64,000 bases of DNA from Desulfomonile sp963700305 (GTDB lineage Bacteria > Desulfobacterota > Desulfomonilia > Desulfomonilales > Desulfomonilaceae). The notes beneath the pieces were generated by a model. The model saw only the letters and a program-made list of their open reading frames with translations. It searched no databases and was not told the origin of the DNA. The position numbers and the translations under genes are program-made. Positions within the stretch are counted from its first letter, which is position 1; each line of letters begins with the position of its first letter. Where the stretch lies: NCBI GenBank assembly GCA_963700305.1, contig CAVOXB010000008.1, forward strand, positions 1-64,000. The letters are read 5' to 3'. Positions 35,353-45,537 of the stretch are shown here, piece by piece.

Positions 35353-36499
35353 CTATGCCCTACTCTTTATAAAGGAAACGCTGGAAAGCGGAATGGTGTA
35401 AAGATCTCTGCCTGCTTCGACTCCGATCAGGCCGTTCTCGTTCCAAATGAGAATACCTGTAATAAGCTCTTCGGACCCGACCAAAGAGATCTCAACCTCG
35501 GTTCTGGAAGAAGAAAGTCTTTCTAAAATGCTGCTGGTAGTACCCATCGACGTGGATGTGACTCGCCCCACGGTGGTGACAGGAGCGGGCTCTACCGACG
35601 TTACAACATCTGATTCGATTTCAGGCTCGTAGTCTTCATCGGGTCCAGGCGGCAAAGGCCCGTCTGAAACCACGCTGGCGGTCATGGAAATATCGTCGAT
35701 CAGCTCGTCGATAATCGTCTCGTCGAGTACCAGTGAGTCTTCAAGGGATTGACCGCCAATAGATCCAGCCCCAGAGGTGCGATGCTCCTGACCCCTTTCC
35801 TCGGAGAACGTAGGGGAAATTGAAGCTGGTTGGGAAGGACTTGAAGCAGGCCTAGGGGATGGAGGAGCAACAATTCGTTGCCCGAGATTCTCAAAATCCT
35901 GAAGAGTATATCTGAAGTTCGGGTTTATGAACTTCACATCGCAATTTACCGGCTTTCCCGGTACCTTCGTATTCACGGTCTCTGGCAGGCGCAATACCGT
36001 ATCCAGGCTCACGTCAGTATCGCATTGGAGATGATCACTGATACTGCGCAAGACTTTCTCAATCTTTTCAATATCTGTGACTTCCGTCACTTGCTTGAGC
36101 AGCCAATATAGATGCGCTCCCCTGCCTGACTCAACAATGATGGAAGGCGCCCTTGGAAAGCTTCTGATTGCTTTCGCAGCTTGTTGAGGACCTTCATAGA
36201 AGACCCTTTTATCTTCATGGCCCTCCGACCCGATGTCTAGATCGGCCCATAGAGCGACCAAATAATGGATGTGTTTCTTTTTCGGCTTTCATACGCTCTC
36301 GGGGGCATATGCCGAAATAAACATCCCTTTCTTCTCCATAGTGCTCTTTGGCAAGAATTTCTATATTTGGGAAGTAGCGAGTGCTCATCTTGGGATCGCC
36401 GCGCTTGACGCTCTTAACCAGTATGAAGCCCCTATGCTCTTTGTAGTAAGGCGAAAAGATAGCTTCAAGAAAATCCTTGCGCGTGAATTTGGCGATCAT
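35353..36499 (-). pseudogene. Archaeo-eukaryotic-type primase (RepB_primase-like) with an Sm-like C-terminal tail, one frameshift
   Basis: After repair about 381 residues. The N-terminal domain starts MIAKFTRKDFLEAIFSPYYK; the break lies near 36262 in an A-run (AEKE/KHIHYLVALW). Then VALWADLDIG gives the DxD metal motif, ESGRGAHLYWLL the SxGxH-type motif, and DTVLRLPETVNTK the third motif of AEP primases. A Pro/Ser/Glu-rich linker (about residues 225-310) leads to a last domain of about 50 residues (EVEISLVGSEELITGILIWN then GLIGVEAGRDLYTIPLSSVS) whose strand pattern looks like an Sm/Hfq fold. Such primases occur in plasmids and phages, but no other replication gene lies beside it. The primase call is fair; the Sm-like call is my pattern reading. 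Confidence 0.6.
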
Positions 36500-36604
36500 G
36501 AATTTACCTTGCGACCTACAAATGGAAAGGAAATTAGCAGCACATTTTATTATCGGACTGCGAAAAAGTCAACATTCCCTTATGTTCCAAGGCCCGGACT
36601 GGTC

Positions 36605-38017
36605 TTATCCTTCTTTTGTTTTCTTGTGAGCTGTGCTCTGTTCCTTTTTCTCTTCCGGCGCGGGATTCTTCCGTTTGGCCTTTGCCAGATTTTCCTGAAT
36701 CACTTTGTTACTGGGAACCAAGTTCGCAGCCTTCGTCAGCAGGGCCGTTTCTTGTTTGTGATCGCCCTTTTTCCCAAGAATTACGGCATGATCATTGTAA
36801 GCCAGAGCTAGATCCGCTTTTATTTCAGCACTGGAGGGAGCCAGGGCCATAGCCTTTTGAAGCAGCCGGATTTCTTCTTCATGCTTCCCGGCTTCCCCTC
36901 TTTTCAGACCCTCATTGTGGTAGGCAGCGGCTAAATTTGCCTGGACAGTCTTGTCATTGGGGCCAATCTTTAGTGCCTTCTCCAGGGAGTCGATGGCCTT
37001 GGAAGCAGCGCCCTGCTTGGCTTCGGCTACCGCTTTTTCAGTCAGCAAACGTAGCAGATTTCCGATGGCGGACTGATTGTTTGGATCGAGCTTCAAAGAC
37101 GATTCGAGAAGTGCAATGCGGTCTGAAGGCTTGAGTTCCGCGTTTTCGGAAATAGCATAATTGTTGTACGCCGCAGCCAGGTTCGTCTTCGTGACCGAAT
37201 CTCCCGGAAGCAAGTCGAGGGATTCTTTCAACAAAGAAATCTGAGTAGTCGTATCGCCCTCTTTTCCTTTAAGCACAGCCAGGTTCGACAGGGCTCGGGC
37301 AAGATGCTCAAGCATCAGTCCGTCCTTCGGGGAGATCTTCAGAGCGGCTTTCAGGAGGTCCGTTTCCTCCTGATGTGCCCCTGCTTTCCCCCTTTCAATG
37401 GCAACATTGTAGTAAGCCGTGGCAAGGTTCTTCTTTATCTTGGGATTTGAAGGATCCAGGGACAAGGCTCTCTCGAGTTCCTCAAGCTCCTGGTGATGGC
37501 TGCCGGTTTTCCCTTTTGTGACACCAGCGTTGTTGACCAGCGCAGCCAGGATCTTGCGAGCAGCCGCATTTTCGGGCTCCAGGTCCACAACCTTTTTTAG
37601 TGCGGCGATCTTCTGTTCAACGTGAATTTTGTCGTCTGGAGCACTTGCCGCCTGAATTGCCGCATAAACGAAGTTGGCAGTTATGTCTTTGTCGTCGGGA
37701 GCGAATTCGATGGCTTTGGAAACTGACTGAAGCGCGTCTTTGAAATTTCCTTCGCGGTAGTACTTCGATCCAAGATTATTATATGCAACTGCAAGCACGC
37801 TCTTGTACTTTGCGTTTTGTGGTTCCAACTTGACGGCCTTTTCAAGAGCCTCAGCCGCCTCAGCGATATTTCCACGCGAGTGCAGATGGCTGCCTCGGAA
37901 AAACGCATTCTCAGCCTGCACTGAATCCGATGCTTCTTCCCCCCACGCTACTGTGCCAGAAAGGAGCATAAATAATGATAAGATACCGATACTTTTTAGT
38001 ATTAAACGTGAGATCAT
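36605..38017 (-). CDS. Exported TPR-repeat protein
   Basis: About 470 residues from ATG 38017. A signal peptide (LILKSIGILSLFMLLSGTVA with AWG before the likely cleavage) is followed by about eleven tetratricopeptide repeats (for example AAEALEKAVKLEPQNAKYKS, ALQSVSKAIEFAPDDKDITA, ALKIGPNDKTVQANLAAAYH), ending in a Lys/Glu-rich tail. TPR arrays bind protein partners; the protein should act in the periplasm or at the outer membrane. I prefer 38017 over 38053 because the signal peptide begins there. It precedes the GldA-like operon on the opposite strand; partner unknown. Confidence 0.8.
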   Translation of the reverse strand: MISRLILKSIGILSLFMLLSGTVAWGEEASDSVQAENAFFRGSHLHSRGNIAEAAEALEKAVKLEPQNAKYKSVLAVAYNNLGSKYYREGNFKDALQSVSKAIEFAPDDKDITANFVYAAIQAASAPDDKIHVEQKIAALKKVVDLEPENAAARKILAALVNNAGVTKGKTGSHHQELEELERALSLDPSNPKIKKNLATAYYNVAIERGKAGAHQEETDLLKAALKISPKDGLMLEHLARALSNLAVLKGKEGDTTTQISLLKESLDLLPGDSVTKTNLAAAYNNYAISENAELKPSDRIALLESSLKLDPNNQSAIGNLLRLLTEKAVAEAKQGAASKAIDSLEKALKIGPNDKTVQANLAAAYHNEGLKRGEAGKHEEEIRLLQKAMALAPSSAEIKADLALAYNDHAVILGKKGDHKQETALLTKAANLVPSNKVIQENLAKAKRKNPAPEEKKEQSTAHKKTKEG

Positions 38018-38259
38018 GTCCGGCCTCTCAGGTTTATTGGAGCGCTTCTGCAAACGCTTATTACAATATCATGGGCAGCCGTTAGGGTCAATTGTTAAAC
38101 GGTTTCATTTAGATCCGGAAAAATGTTTAGCAACATCGAGACAGAAAGGGAATAGGTCATTCCTACGAAGCTTATTCATTTTTCTCTTAGCGAGTCTTGA
38201 CAAATGCTGTTGCAAGAGTAAAAGGAACATTTTGATAGAGAAAGTTAAGGAGGTAGCCG

Positions 38260-39246
38260 ATGATCGAAGTGGAAGGCCTGACCAAATACTACGGACGGCT
38301 AGCCGCCATCAGGGACGTGAATTTTCGCGTGGAATCGGGTGAAATTGTGGGATTTCTCGGTCCAAACGGAGCGGGCAAGTCCACCACCATGAGAATCTTG
38401 ACGTGCTTTTCCCCCGCTTCCTCGGGCGTTGCGCGTGTTCTCGGAATGGACACCAGAGACGATTCTCTGAAGATCCGAGAAAAAGTGGGTTACCTGCCTG
38501 AAAACGTCCCATTGTATGAGTGGATGCGTGTTAAGAACTACCTTGAATTCGTGGGCAGGGCAAAACGGATCTCCTCATCGGAGCGATCAGGCGAGATAAA
38601 TCGCGTGGCTGAATCCGTAGGTTTGGATCAAGTAATGGGTAAGCTTATTCGATCTCTTTCCAAGGGCTATAGACAAAGGGTGGGTCTGGCTCAGGCATTG
38701 TTGGGAAATCCGCCTATTTTGGTATTGGATGAGCCGACCATAGGCCTGGATCCCAAGCAGATACGAGAAATAAGGCAGTTAATAAAAGGGTTTTCGCATA
38801 ATAGGACTGTAATCTTGTCGACGCACATACTGCCTGAAGTGAGCCAGGTTTGCGACCGCGTGATAATTATCAACAAGGGATCCATCGTGGCTGAGGATAC
38901 ACCTGCGAATCTTATGAAAAGCCACGGAAAATTTTCCAGGGCGCGGGTTGTAGTGAAGGCGCCGGATAATGAAGTCATGGGCTTATTCTCGGAAATTCCA
39001 GGCGTTCATTCTGCTCAGGTTGCTGGTCCGGCTGTTGACGGCGAAGCGGCAATAACTGTGGAAGCGAACCCTGACAAAGACATTCGACCTGCCTTGGCTA
39101 GAGCGGTAATGGAAAAGGGATGGGATCTCTTGGAACTCCGCAATCTCCAAGTAAGTCTTGAAGACGTGTTCATAGACTTGATAACCGAAGAAACCGATGA
39201 GCAGGGGGCCTCGGAGGAACCAGAGCGCAAGGAGGAGACTGCATGA
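38260..39246 (+). CDS. ABC transporter ATP-binding protein, GldA-like
   Basis: 328 residues. Walker A GFLGPNGAGKSTTMRIL, Q-loop VGYLPENVPLYEWM, signature SLSKGYRQRVGLAQALLG, Walker B ILVLDEPTIGLDP and switch STHILPEVSQVC. ABC-2 type with the C-terminal extension typical of GldA and NatA homologues. It starts with MIEVEGLTKYYGRLAAIRDV after AAGGAGG. With the next gene it forms a transporter; no gliding machinery is visible, so the substrate is unknown. Confidence 0.88.
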   Translation: MIEVEGLTKYYGRLAAIRDVNFRVESGEIVGFLGPNGAGKSTTMRILTCFSPASSGVARVLGMDTRDDSLKIREKVGYLPENVPLYEWMRVKNYLEFVGRAKRISSSERSGEINRVAESVGLDQVMGKLIRSLSKGYRQRVGLAQALLGNPPILVLDEPTIGLDPKQIREIRQLIKGFSHNRTVILSTHILPEVSQVCDRVIIINKGSIVAEDTPANLMKSHGKFSRARVVVKAPDNEVMGLFSEIPGVHSAQVAGPAVDGEAAITVEANPDKDIRPALARAVMEKGWDLLELRNLQVSLEDVFIDLITEETDEQGASEEPERKEETA

Positions 39247-40013
39247 CCGGATTGCTTGCAGTGTTTCGCAAAGAAATGGCCGGTTTTTTCGTATCGCCTG
39301 TCGCATACTGCGTCATAGCGAGTTTCTTGTTTATTTTCGGGTTCTTTTTTTGGGCGAATATGTCCTTCATGAGCCTTGTGAGTCTGCAGTCGATGAACAA
39401 CCCTATGATAGCGGAACGCATCAATCTTACGGACATCGTGGTTAGACCTCTGCTTCAGAACATGGGGATTGTTTTGCTGTTTGTGAACCCGCTGCTCACT
39501 ATGCGTGTATTCGCGGAAGAAAAGAAATCCGGCTCCATAGAATTGCTGCTCACATACCCTATTTCGGATTCAGCAGTGGTTTTGGGCAAATTTTCGGCGA
39601 GTGCTCTATTGCTCTTGATCATGTTGCTTGGCACATGGCCTTCGATGCTCCTTCTGTTCGCCATAGGGGATCCGGACATAGGAAACATGCTGACCGGCTA
39701 TCTTGGGCTATTTCTCATGGGCGGCGCATTTGTGGCCCTGGGTGTTTTCGTTTCGTCTCTCACCGAAAATCAGATCATATCCGCAGCATTCACATTCGGA
39801 GCGGCTCTCCTTTTTTGGGTGTTGAGCTGGAGCTCCACACTCGCCGGAGACCCTTGGGGGACCATCCTGCGCCAATTGTCAATACTTGAGCATCTCGAGT
39901 CCTTCTACAAAGGGTTGATAACCGTGTCTGACGTTTCCTTTTTCGTGCTCTTTACGGGCTTTTTCCTCTTCATGACGTTGCGATCTTTAGAAACCCACAG
40001 GTGGAGGGGATGA
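39243..40013 (+). CDS. ABC-2 permease, GldF-like
   Basis: 256 residues, six membrane spans, beginning LLAVFRKEMAGFFVSPVAYC, a common start of ABC-2 permeases with a large loop after TM1 (MNNPMIAERINLTD). Conserved MRVFAEEKKSGSIELLLTYP motif. Overlaps the ATPase gene by 4 bases and is followed 3 bases later by the GldG-like gene. Confidence 0.85.
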   Translation: MTGLLAVFRKEMAGFFVSPVAYCVIASFLFIFGFFFWANMSFMSLVSLQSMNNPMIAERINLTDIVVRPLLQNMGIVLLFVNPLLTMRVFAEEKKSGSIELLLTYPISDSAVVLGKFSASALLLLIMLLGTWPSMLLLFAIGDPDIGNMLTGYLGLFLMGGAFVALGVFVSSLTENQIISAAFTFGAALLFWVLSWSSTLAGDPWGTILRQLSILEHLESFYKGLITVSDVSFFVLFTGFFLFMTLRSLETHRWRG

Positions 40014-40016
40014 ACC

Positions 40017-41502
40017 ATGGCAATTAACTCAAGAAACAAGATTCTTATCGGCGGCGGTACAGCAGCAGGGGTTCTTATATTCCTGGCAATAATCGTGGCG
40101 ATTCAGTATATCGCGCTTCAGAATCCGAAAAGATGGGATCTAACCAGAAGTGGAAAACACACCCTGGCTGCCCAGAGCAAGAAGCTCATGGAAACGCTTC
40201 AGGAAAAGAAGCTCCCGGTGGAGGTTTCTGCGTACTATGAATCCAAGGATGTGGGTCAGCGTGATATCGCCAAGGATTTGCTGGACCAATACAAAGATGT
40301 GTATTCAGATTTCAAATATTCCTTTGTGGATCCCGACAGAGAGCGTGCCCTTGCAATCAAAGACAAGGTGGACGCCTACCCTACCCTGGTGGTAAAAGTT
40401 GCAGGGAAAGAGGAACGCATCACCACAGCAGATGAAGAAAACCTGACCAATGCAGTCGCCAGATTGCTGAGAACAGAAGTTAAGAAAATATATCTTCTCA
40501 AAGGGCATGGGGAGTTATCTTCAGAGTCTTCCGAAGACACGGGCTTCAGCGTAGCCAAGTCCTCAATTGAAAAACAAAACTACAAAGTCGAAGACCTCGT
40601 ACTGCTCCAAGCTCCGGGAGTGCCTGATGATGCCTCGGCAGTGATTATCGCCGGTCCCAAAACTGATCCAATGGACACGGAAATCCAGTCCTTGAAGGAT
40701 TACTTGAATCGCGGCGGGCACCTCATGGTGCTCGTAACTCCATTCAAGACCCCAAAGCTTTGCGCTTTCCTGGCCACATACGGATTCAAGACTGCGGAAG
40801 ACATAGTAGTGGACCGCATGAGCCGAGCGCTGGGTGGAGACTATCTCATGCCGGTTATAACCACTTACATCAAGTCTCCAATTACAAAGAATTTCACCCT
40901 GGCGTCGTTTTTCCCGGAAGTCCGCTCAGTGGTCGCATCGCGGGATTACAAGACAGGGGTAGAAGTTAAGGAACTTGCTCTTACAAGCGAGTATTCCTGG
41001 ACCATCAATGAAGAGCAGCTCAATTCAGGCAACGCGAATTTCGATGAGAAAACTGGGATGAAAGGACCTGTTTCAGTGATGGCAGTGTCCACCTATACTC
41101 CTCCTCATGGCAAGAACCCCAAGGAAACGGACGGGGATATCACCAAGGAAGAAGAATTCACTGAGCGGGGTTCAGACGCCAAAAAGGCTGCTACAAAAGA
41201 AGAGGATCCGCTCAAAGCGGTAAAATCCAGAATCGTGGTGTTCGGAAGTTCCCTTGTCGCTGCAAACAAGTTTTTTAAGCTGCAAGGAAATCCTGACTTG
41301 TTTATGAACTCTCTCTCGTGGCTTGCTGAGGACGAAAACATGATAGCCATTCGTCCGAAATCCACAAAATCAAATCCGATAGTCCTCACCGGAAGCGAAT
41401 CAACGGGAGTTCTTTTTGATCCCGCTGATTATAATGCCGTTCATTTGGATCGGAATCGGGGTGATCGTTTACATGTATCGCAGAAGGACTGTGCCAGCAT
41501 GA
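40017..41502 (+). pseudogene. GldG-like ABC auxiliary protein, one frameshift near the 3' end
   Basis: About 495 residues. One N-terminal span (AAGVLIFLAIIVAIQYIAL), a large periplasmic ABC_transp_aux domain (WDLTRSGKHTLAAQSKKLME; YLLKGHGELSSESSED; LKDYLNRGGHLMVLVTP), and, after a break in a T-run near 41415, a C-terminal span and basic tail (LIPLIIMPFIWIGIGVIVYM, YRRRTVPA) ending at 41500-41502. In the unbroken frame the protein would lack this anchor. The GldG family, known from Bacteroidota gliding, accompanies ABC-2 transporters in many bacteria; its job outside gliding is unknown. Confidence 0.8.
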
Positions 41503-41626
41503 TCGTTTGCTGGCGCTTTGACTAGCACTAACAAGTGGCTGCCGGTTTCACAAAGGATTCTTTGAGGGAATTACGCGTTGAATATCTTTCCACATGGATT
41601 ATCTGATATCGTCTCGGAGGCTCTTT

Positions 41627-43098
41627 ATGAAATTACGTGATATCCTAATATATACAATTATTTTGGCAGCACTCGTTTGCTACGTGTATTTCGTTGAAAT
41701 CAAGCATAAGCAGGCGCAGCGAACTCAGGAAGAAAAGGCCGCAAAAATAGGTACAGCTTGAGAGGGACAAGCTAATTAGAATAGAGATCAAATCTCCGGA
41801 ACGCACGATAGAACTTCAGAAGCCCGGCGAATCGTGGGTTTTGGTTTCACCTGTCAAGACAGCTGCTGATCAAATGGCGGTTGGATCGATTATCCATTCT
41901 GCTCTTGATGCCAAACCCGAGAAAGTGGTCCTGGACAAAGGCGCAAAATGGGAGGAATACGGACTAGACAAACCTGCGTTCACCATTATACTCGCCACAA
42001 AGGACTCTAAAGCTGAGGTCTTCTTCGGCGCAACCAATCCAGCAAAGAGCTCCTATTACGCGCGAGTAGACGAACAACCGAAACTCTTGCTTGTGGCTGA
42101 TACGCTAAAGAACAGTCTTAACAAGACTCCCTACGAACTGCGTGATAAGTCCGTTTTGACTCTGGCCCCGGAAGACGTAGACCGCGTGGTGGTCTCCTGG
42201 GCAAACGAGTCGACAGAACTCGAAAAGCAGGACAAAGACAAATGGGTTCTCACGAAACCCGAGCGTTTCACGGCTAAGAAATCAGTAGTTGAAGCGGGGT
42301 TGACTGGCCTTTCCGATCTCAAAGCAAAAGAAATCATTGATGAACCTAAGACCGAGGGCGATCCGTACGGATTGGACAATCCGCAGGGAAACCATAACCA
42401 TCTCAGGAAAAAAGCTGGAGCAGACGCTTCTCCTTGGTAAAGCCGTCGGCGAGGCGAAAGAGCCCCCGCCTGGGGCTGCTCCGAACTTTTATGCAAAGGT
42501 CAAAGGGCAAGACACCGTTTACGTGCTTGATGGGAAGACCATAAAAAGTCTGAAAATAGATCCCAAAGATCTGAGGGACCGATCGGTGCTGGCATTCAAT
42601 CCTTCAGATATCGAAAAAGTGGAAATAACTCTGGACGGAAAAACATGGCTGGCAGCCCAGGGGGCCAACAAGACCTGGACTTTGGAGCAACCCGAGAAAA
42701 AAGACAAAATAGATACTTGGGCAATCAGTGGAATGCTGTGGAGTCTAAAGGACTTGGAATGGAAATCCATTGCCAAGTCGGGGACTGATCCTGCCGCGTC
42801 TCATCTACAAGACCCTCAGCTCATTGCGCAATTATTCAAAAAAGGTGAAAAAGATCCAATAGTTCTCAAAGCTGGTTGGGGGCCTGAAGGGCAGAAGAAG
42901 GACCCTCCGGCCGAAAACCAGGCAAATGATAAGAAAGAGCCTGAGGAAAAAGCATCTGGCCATGATGACAAGAAGACCACCACCACGATAAGTGTCTCCG
43001 TGGTGCCTCACGAGGAACAGAACACAGTTTTCACCCTAGATGGTGCTTTTGTCGATCGTTTGCGAGATGATTTGCATAAGCTTACTGAAAAGAAGTGA
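41627..43098 (+). pseudogene. DUF4340 protein, two frameshifts
   Basis: About 490 residues after repair. The start MKLRDILIYTIILAALVCYV is a membrane anchor after a good GGAGG site (41616-41620). Breaks lie near 41745 (AAKI/VQLERDKLIRIEIKSP, in a run of five A) and near 42387 (LDNPQ/ETITISGKKLEQ). The DUF4340 beta-rich repeats follow: WVLVSPVKTAADQMAVGSII, WVLTKPERFTAKKSVVEAGL and WTLEQPEKKDKIDTWAISGM, each W-x-L-x-x-P, then a charged Lys/Glu linker and the end DRLRDDLHKLTEKK. DUF4340 regularly follows GldG-like genes and may form a periplasmic partner of the transporter. Confidence 0.75.
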
Positions 43099-43099
43099 T

Positions 43100-43130
43100 C
43101 TACTGAATCTGACCTGGGAAGATTCAGTAG
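43100..43130. terminator. Hairpin after the DUF4340 gene
   Basis: CTACTGAATCT (43100-43110) and AGATTCAGTAG (43120-43130) form an 11-base perfect stem directly after the stop. No T-run follows, so it may be a processing or Rho-dependent end signal. Confidence 0.5.
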
Positions 43131-43206
43131 ACTGCGTTCAATCGTTGGGTGTTAGCACCTCAATGACCAACATGGCTGTCAAAATAGCCCTCGCTCGATT
43201 CAATTA

Positions 43207-43245
43207 CAAAGGGGTCTCACCTTGCGCTATGAGGTAACCCCTTTG
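43207..43245. terminator. Hairpin between convergent genes
   Basis: CAAAGGGGT (43207-43215) pairs with ACCCCTTTG (43237-43245) between the convergent DUF4340 and nifS genes, 9 bases before the nifS stop. Likely a bidirectional terminator together with 43100-43130. Confidence 0.5.
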
Positions 43246-43253
43246 TGTAGGCT

Positions 43254-44441
43254 TTACTGGACCGAGCAAATGGCGTTGAGTGCGTCTCTTCCAAATGGGG
43301 ATATTGACCTCAAGAACGATATGATTCCGGGCAGTTCGTGAATCACATATTCTATCTCCTCCTCGGTATTAAACCTGGAAAGAGAGAATCTTATTGATCC
43401 ATGAACAGAGGTGAACGGCACTCCCATAGCTCGGAGTACATGGGAAGGCTCAAGCGAACCAGAAGTGCATGCGGATCCGGAAGATGCGCATATGCCCTTT
43501 TCGTCCATTCTCATGAGCATGGCTTCGCCTTCCACGTACTCAAACCCTATGCTCAGCGTATTGGGGAGCCTATGCTCCAGATGCCCGTTAACCCGACAGG
43601 CAGGAATTCGCTCCAGAAGCGCTTGTTGGAGCCTGTCACGGAGCTGGCGAACACGAGTGTTCTCTTCGTCAAAATTCTTCTTGGCCATAGCCGCTGCAGC
43701 GCCGAGCCCTATGATGCTGGGCACGTTTTCAGTCCCCCCCCTGCGATCGGATTCTTGATGGCCGCCGATAATGAACGGGGAGAACCTGGTTCCTTTTTTG
43801 ATGTACAATGAGCCTATGCCTTTAGGCGCGTGCAGTTTGTGGCCGGACAAAGCCAAAAAATTGATGTTTAACTCCGACAAATTGATGGGAATTTTCCCAA
43901 CCGCCTGAACCGCGTCAGTATGCGTCAATGCGCCGTGTTCCTGGGCGATTTCCGCTATCTCATCCACTGGGAAAACCGCGCCGGTCTCATTGTTTGCCCA
44001 CATGATCGACACAACAGCCGTTTCGTCAGTAATCTTGCTGCGTACCTCGTCCATGTCCAACATTCCGTCTTTGTCCACAGAAAGCCATCGGACAATGTAG
44101 CCTTTTGAACGCGCAAGATGTTTACAAAGATTCAAAACTGCGGGGTGCTCTACACGAGTCGTCACGATTTCGCGTCTACCCGGATTAGTGGCCAATGCGC
44201 TGAGAATAGCCGTGGAATCCGATTCAGTGCCACCTGAGGTAAACATTATTTCCTGGGGGGACGCCCCAAGCAGTTCTGCCAGGGATCTCCTGGCCGCTAA
44301 AACATCTCTCGCAACACTTCCACCGAATGAATGCATGCTAGAGGGATTGCCATAGCGCTCTGTCAGATAAGGCCGCAAGGCCTCGAAAACTTGAGGAGCT
44401 ACCATGGTAGTGGCGTTGTTGTCCAGGTAGACCACTTTCAT
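43254..44441 (-). CDS. nifS: Cysteine desulfurase NifS
   Basis: 395 residues. PLP enzyme that takes sulfur from cysteine for Fe-S clusters. YLDNNATTMVAPQVFEAL at the start, TSGGTESDSTAI, NNETGAVFPV, the PLP lysine in LSGHKLHAPKGIGSLYI, and the sulfur-carrying Cys in SSGSACTSGSLEPSHVL. NifS subtype (group I) rather than SufS. Overlaps nifU by 4 bases. In many anaerobes NifU/NifS is the general Fe-S system, not tied to nitrogen fixation; no nif structural genes are here. Confidence 0.92.
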   Translation of the reverse strand: MKVVYLDNNATTMVAPQVFEALRPYLTERYGNPSSMHSFGGSVARDVLAARRSLAELLGASPQEIMFTSGGTESDSTAILSALATNPGRREIVTTRVEHPAVLNLCKHLARSKGYIVRWLSVDKDGMLDMDEVRSKITDETAVVSIMWANNETGAVFPVDEIAEIAQEHGALTHTDAVQAVGKIPINLSELNINFLALSGHKLHAPKGIGSLYIKKGTRFSPFIIGGHQESDRRGGTENVPSIIGLGAAAAMAKKNFDEENTRVRQLRDRLQQALLERIPACRVNGHLEHRLPNTLSIGFEYVEGEAMLMRMDEKGICASSGSACTSGSLEPSHVLRAMGVPFTSVHGSIRFSLSRFNTEEEIEYVIHELPGIISFLRSISPFGRDALNAICSVQ

Positions 44442-45283
44442 CCCGCCACCTCCTCTACGAAAAGGTCGGCATGCACCAATTCTTTCAGCTTGGTCTCAAT
44501 CCCTCCCTTGGTAAGAGAAGAACTCGGGCATGATGTACACATTCCACGCAGCGCTACCATTACTCTGTTCCCGTCCAGGTCCACCAATTCTACATCGCCC
44601 CCGTCCTGCTGGAGCATCGGCCGGATTTCCTTTTCTATCACCTCTTGAATCTTTGCGATTTTCTGGAGGTTAGTCATTCGAGAAACAGGCTTTTCTGCTT
44701 TAGGTTGTTGCTTGCGTTCTCCTCGGACCTGCTCGATTATCGCCGATATCTTGTCGTGGCAAAGCCCGCATCCACCGCCAGCTTTTGTGTAATTGGTCAC
44801 CTGTTCTATGGTAGTCAGATTATTGGCTTTGACTTCTTCCCTGATTTGCTCGTCTGTTACGCCGAAGCATTCGCAAACCAGTTGGCCTTCAAGATGTTCT
44901 CTCGGTGCAGGTTCCCCTCTGAAGCAGGCTACTGCGGCGTGGAATGCATCCCTTCCCATTACTGAGCAATGCATTTTTTCTTGAGGCAAACCACCCAGGT
45001 AGTCCGCTATATCTTTGTTTGTTATTTTCAGCGCCTCGTCTACGGTCTTGCCTTTTACCATTTCGGTAAGCGCGCTGCTGGACGCTATTGCGCTGCCGCA
45101 GCCGAAAGTCTGGAACCGTGCGTCGAGGATCTTTTCGCTTTCCGGATCTATCTTCAGGAAGAGTTTCAGAGCGTCTCCGCATGCGAGGGAGCCTACCTCC
45201 CCTACGGCATTTGCGTCTTCAAGTTCGCCGGTATTCTTGGGATTAAAGAAATGATCCTTAACTTTGTCGCTGTATTCCCACAT
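44438..45283 (-). CDS. nifU: Fe-S scaffold protein NifU
   Basis: 281 residues with the full three-part NifU layout: IscU-like N-terminal domain (DHFFNPKNTGELEDANAVGE, FQTFGCGSAIASSSALTEM, EKMHCSVMG), a BFD-type [2Fe-2S] middle (LVCECFGVTDEQIREE, KAGGGCGLCHDKISAI) and the Nfu C-terminal domain with CTSC (LRGMCTSCPSSSLTKGG). I take ATG 45283 (MWEYSDKVKDHFF), the family start, over 45298. Upstream gene of nifU-nifS. Confidence 0.92.
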   Translation of the reverse strand: MWEYSDKVKDHFFNPKNTGELEDANAVGEVGSLACGDALKLFLKIDPESEKILDARFQTFGCGSAIASSSALTEMVKGKTVDEALKITNKDIADYLGGLPQEKMHCSVMGRDAFHAAVACFRGEPAPREHLEGQLVCECFGVTDEQIREEVKANNLTTIEQVTNYTKAGGGCGLCHDKISAIIEQVRGERKQQPKAEKPVSRMTNLQKIAKIQEVIEKEIRPMLQQDGGDVELVDLDGNRVMVALRGMCTSCPSSSLTKGGIETKLKELVHADLFVEEVAG

Positions 45284-45537
45284 GGAAACACCTCGCATCT
45301 GACTTTTTATAGGGATTTGAAGATATCAGACCCCAATTAATACTTCAAGGGCTCATGACCGAATTTCGCCTGGTACTTAAGATGCTTGAGCACGCTTTAC
45401 GGTTTCCTGATTAATCCAAAAAAAAACAATCTGCACTTGTGCGTACGCAAAACTAACCAGGCCAAAGATGGACGCTTGTAGTATATGATTTTTATTTTGC
45501 AGAAATTTGACTATTCGGCCTGCAGGAGTAACGCACC

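Noticed and set aside
43254..45283. Nitrogen fixation cluster
   Set aside because: Only nifU and nifS are present; both are general Fe-S genes in many anaerobes, and no nifHDK or nifB is seen.
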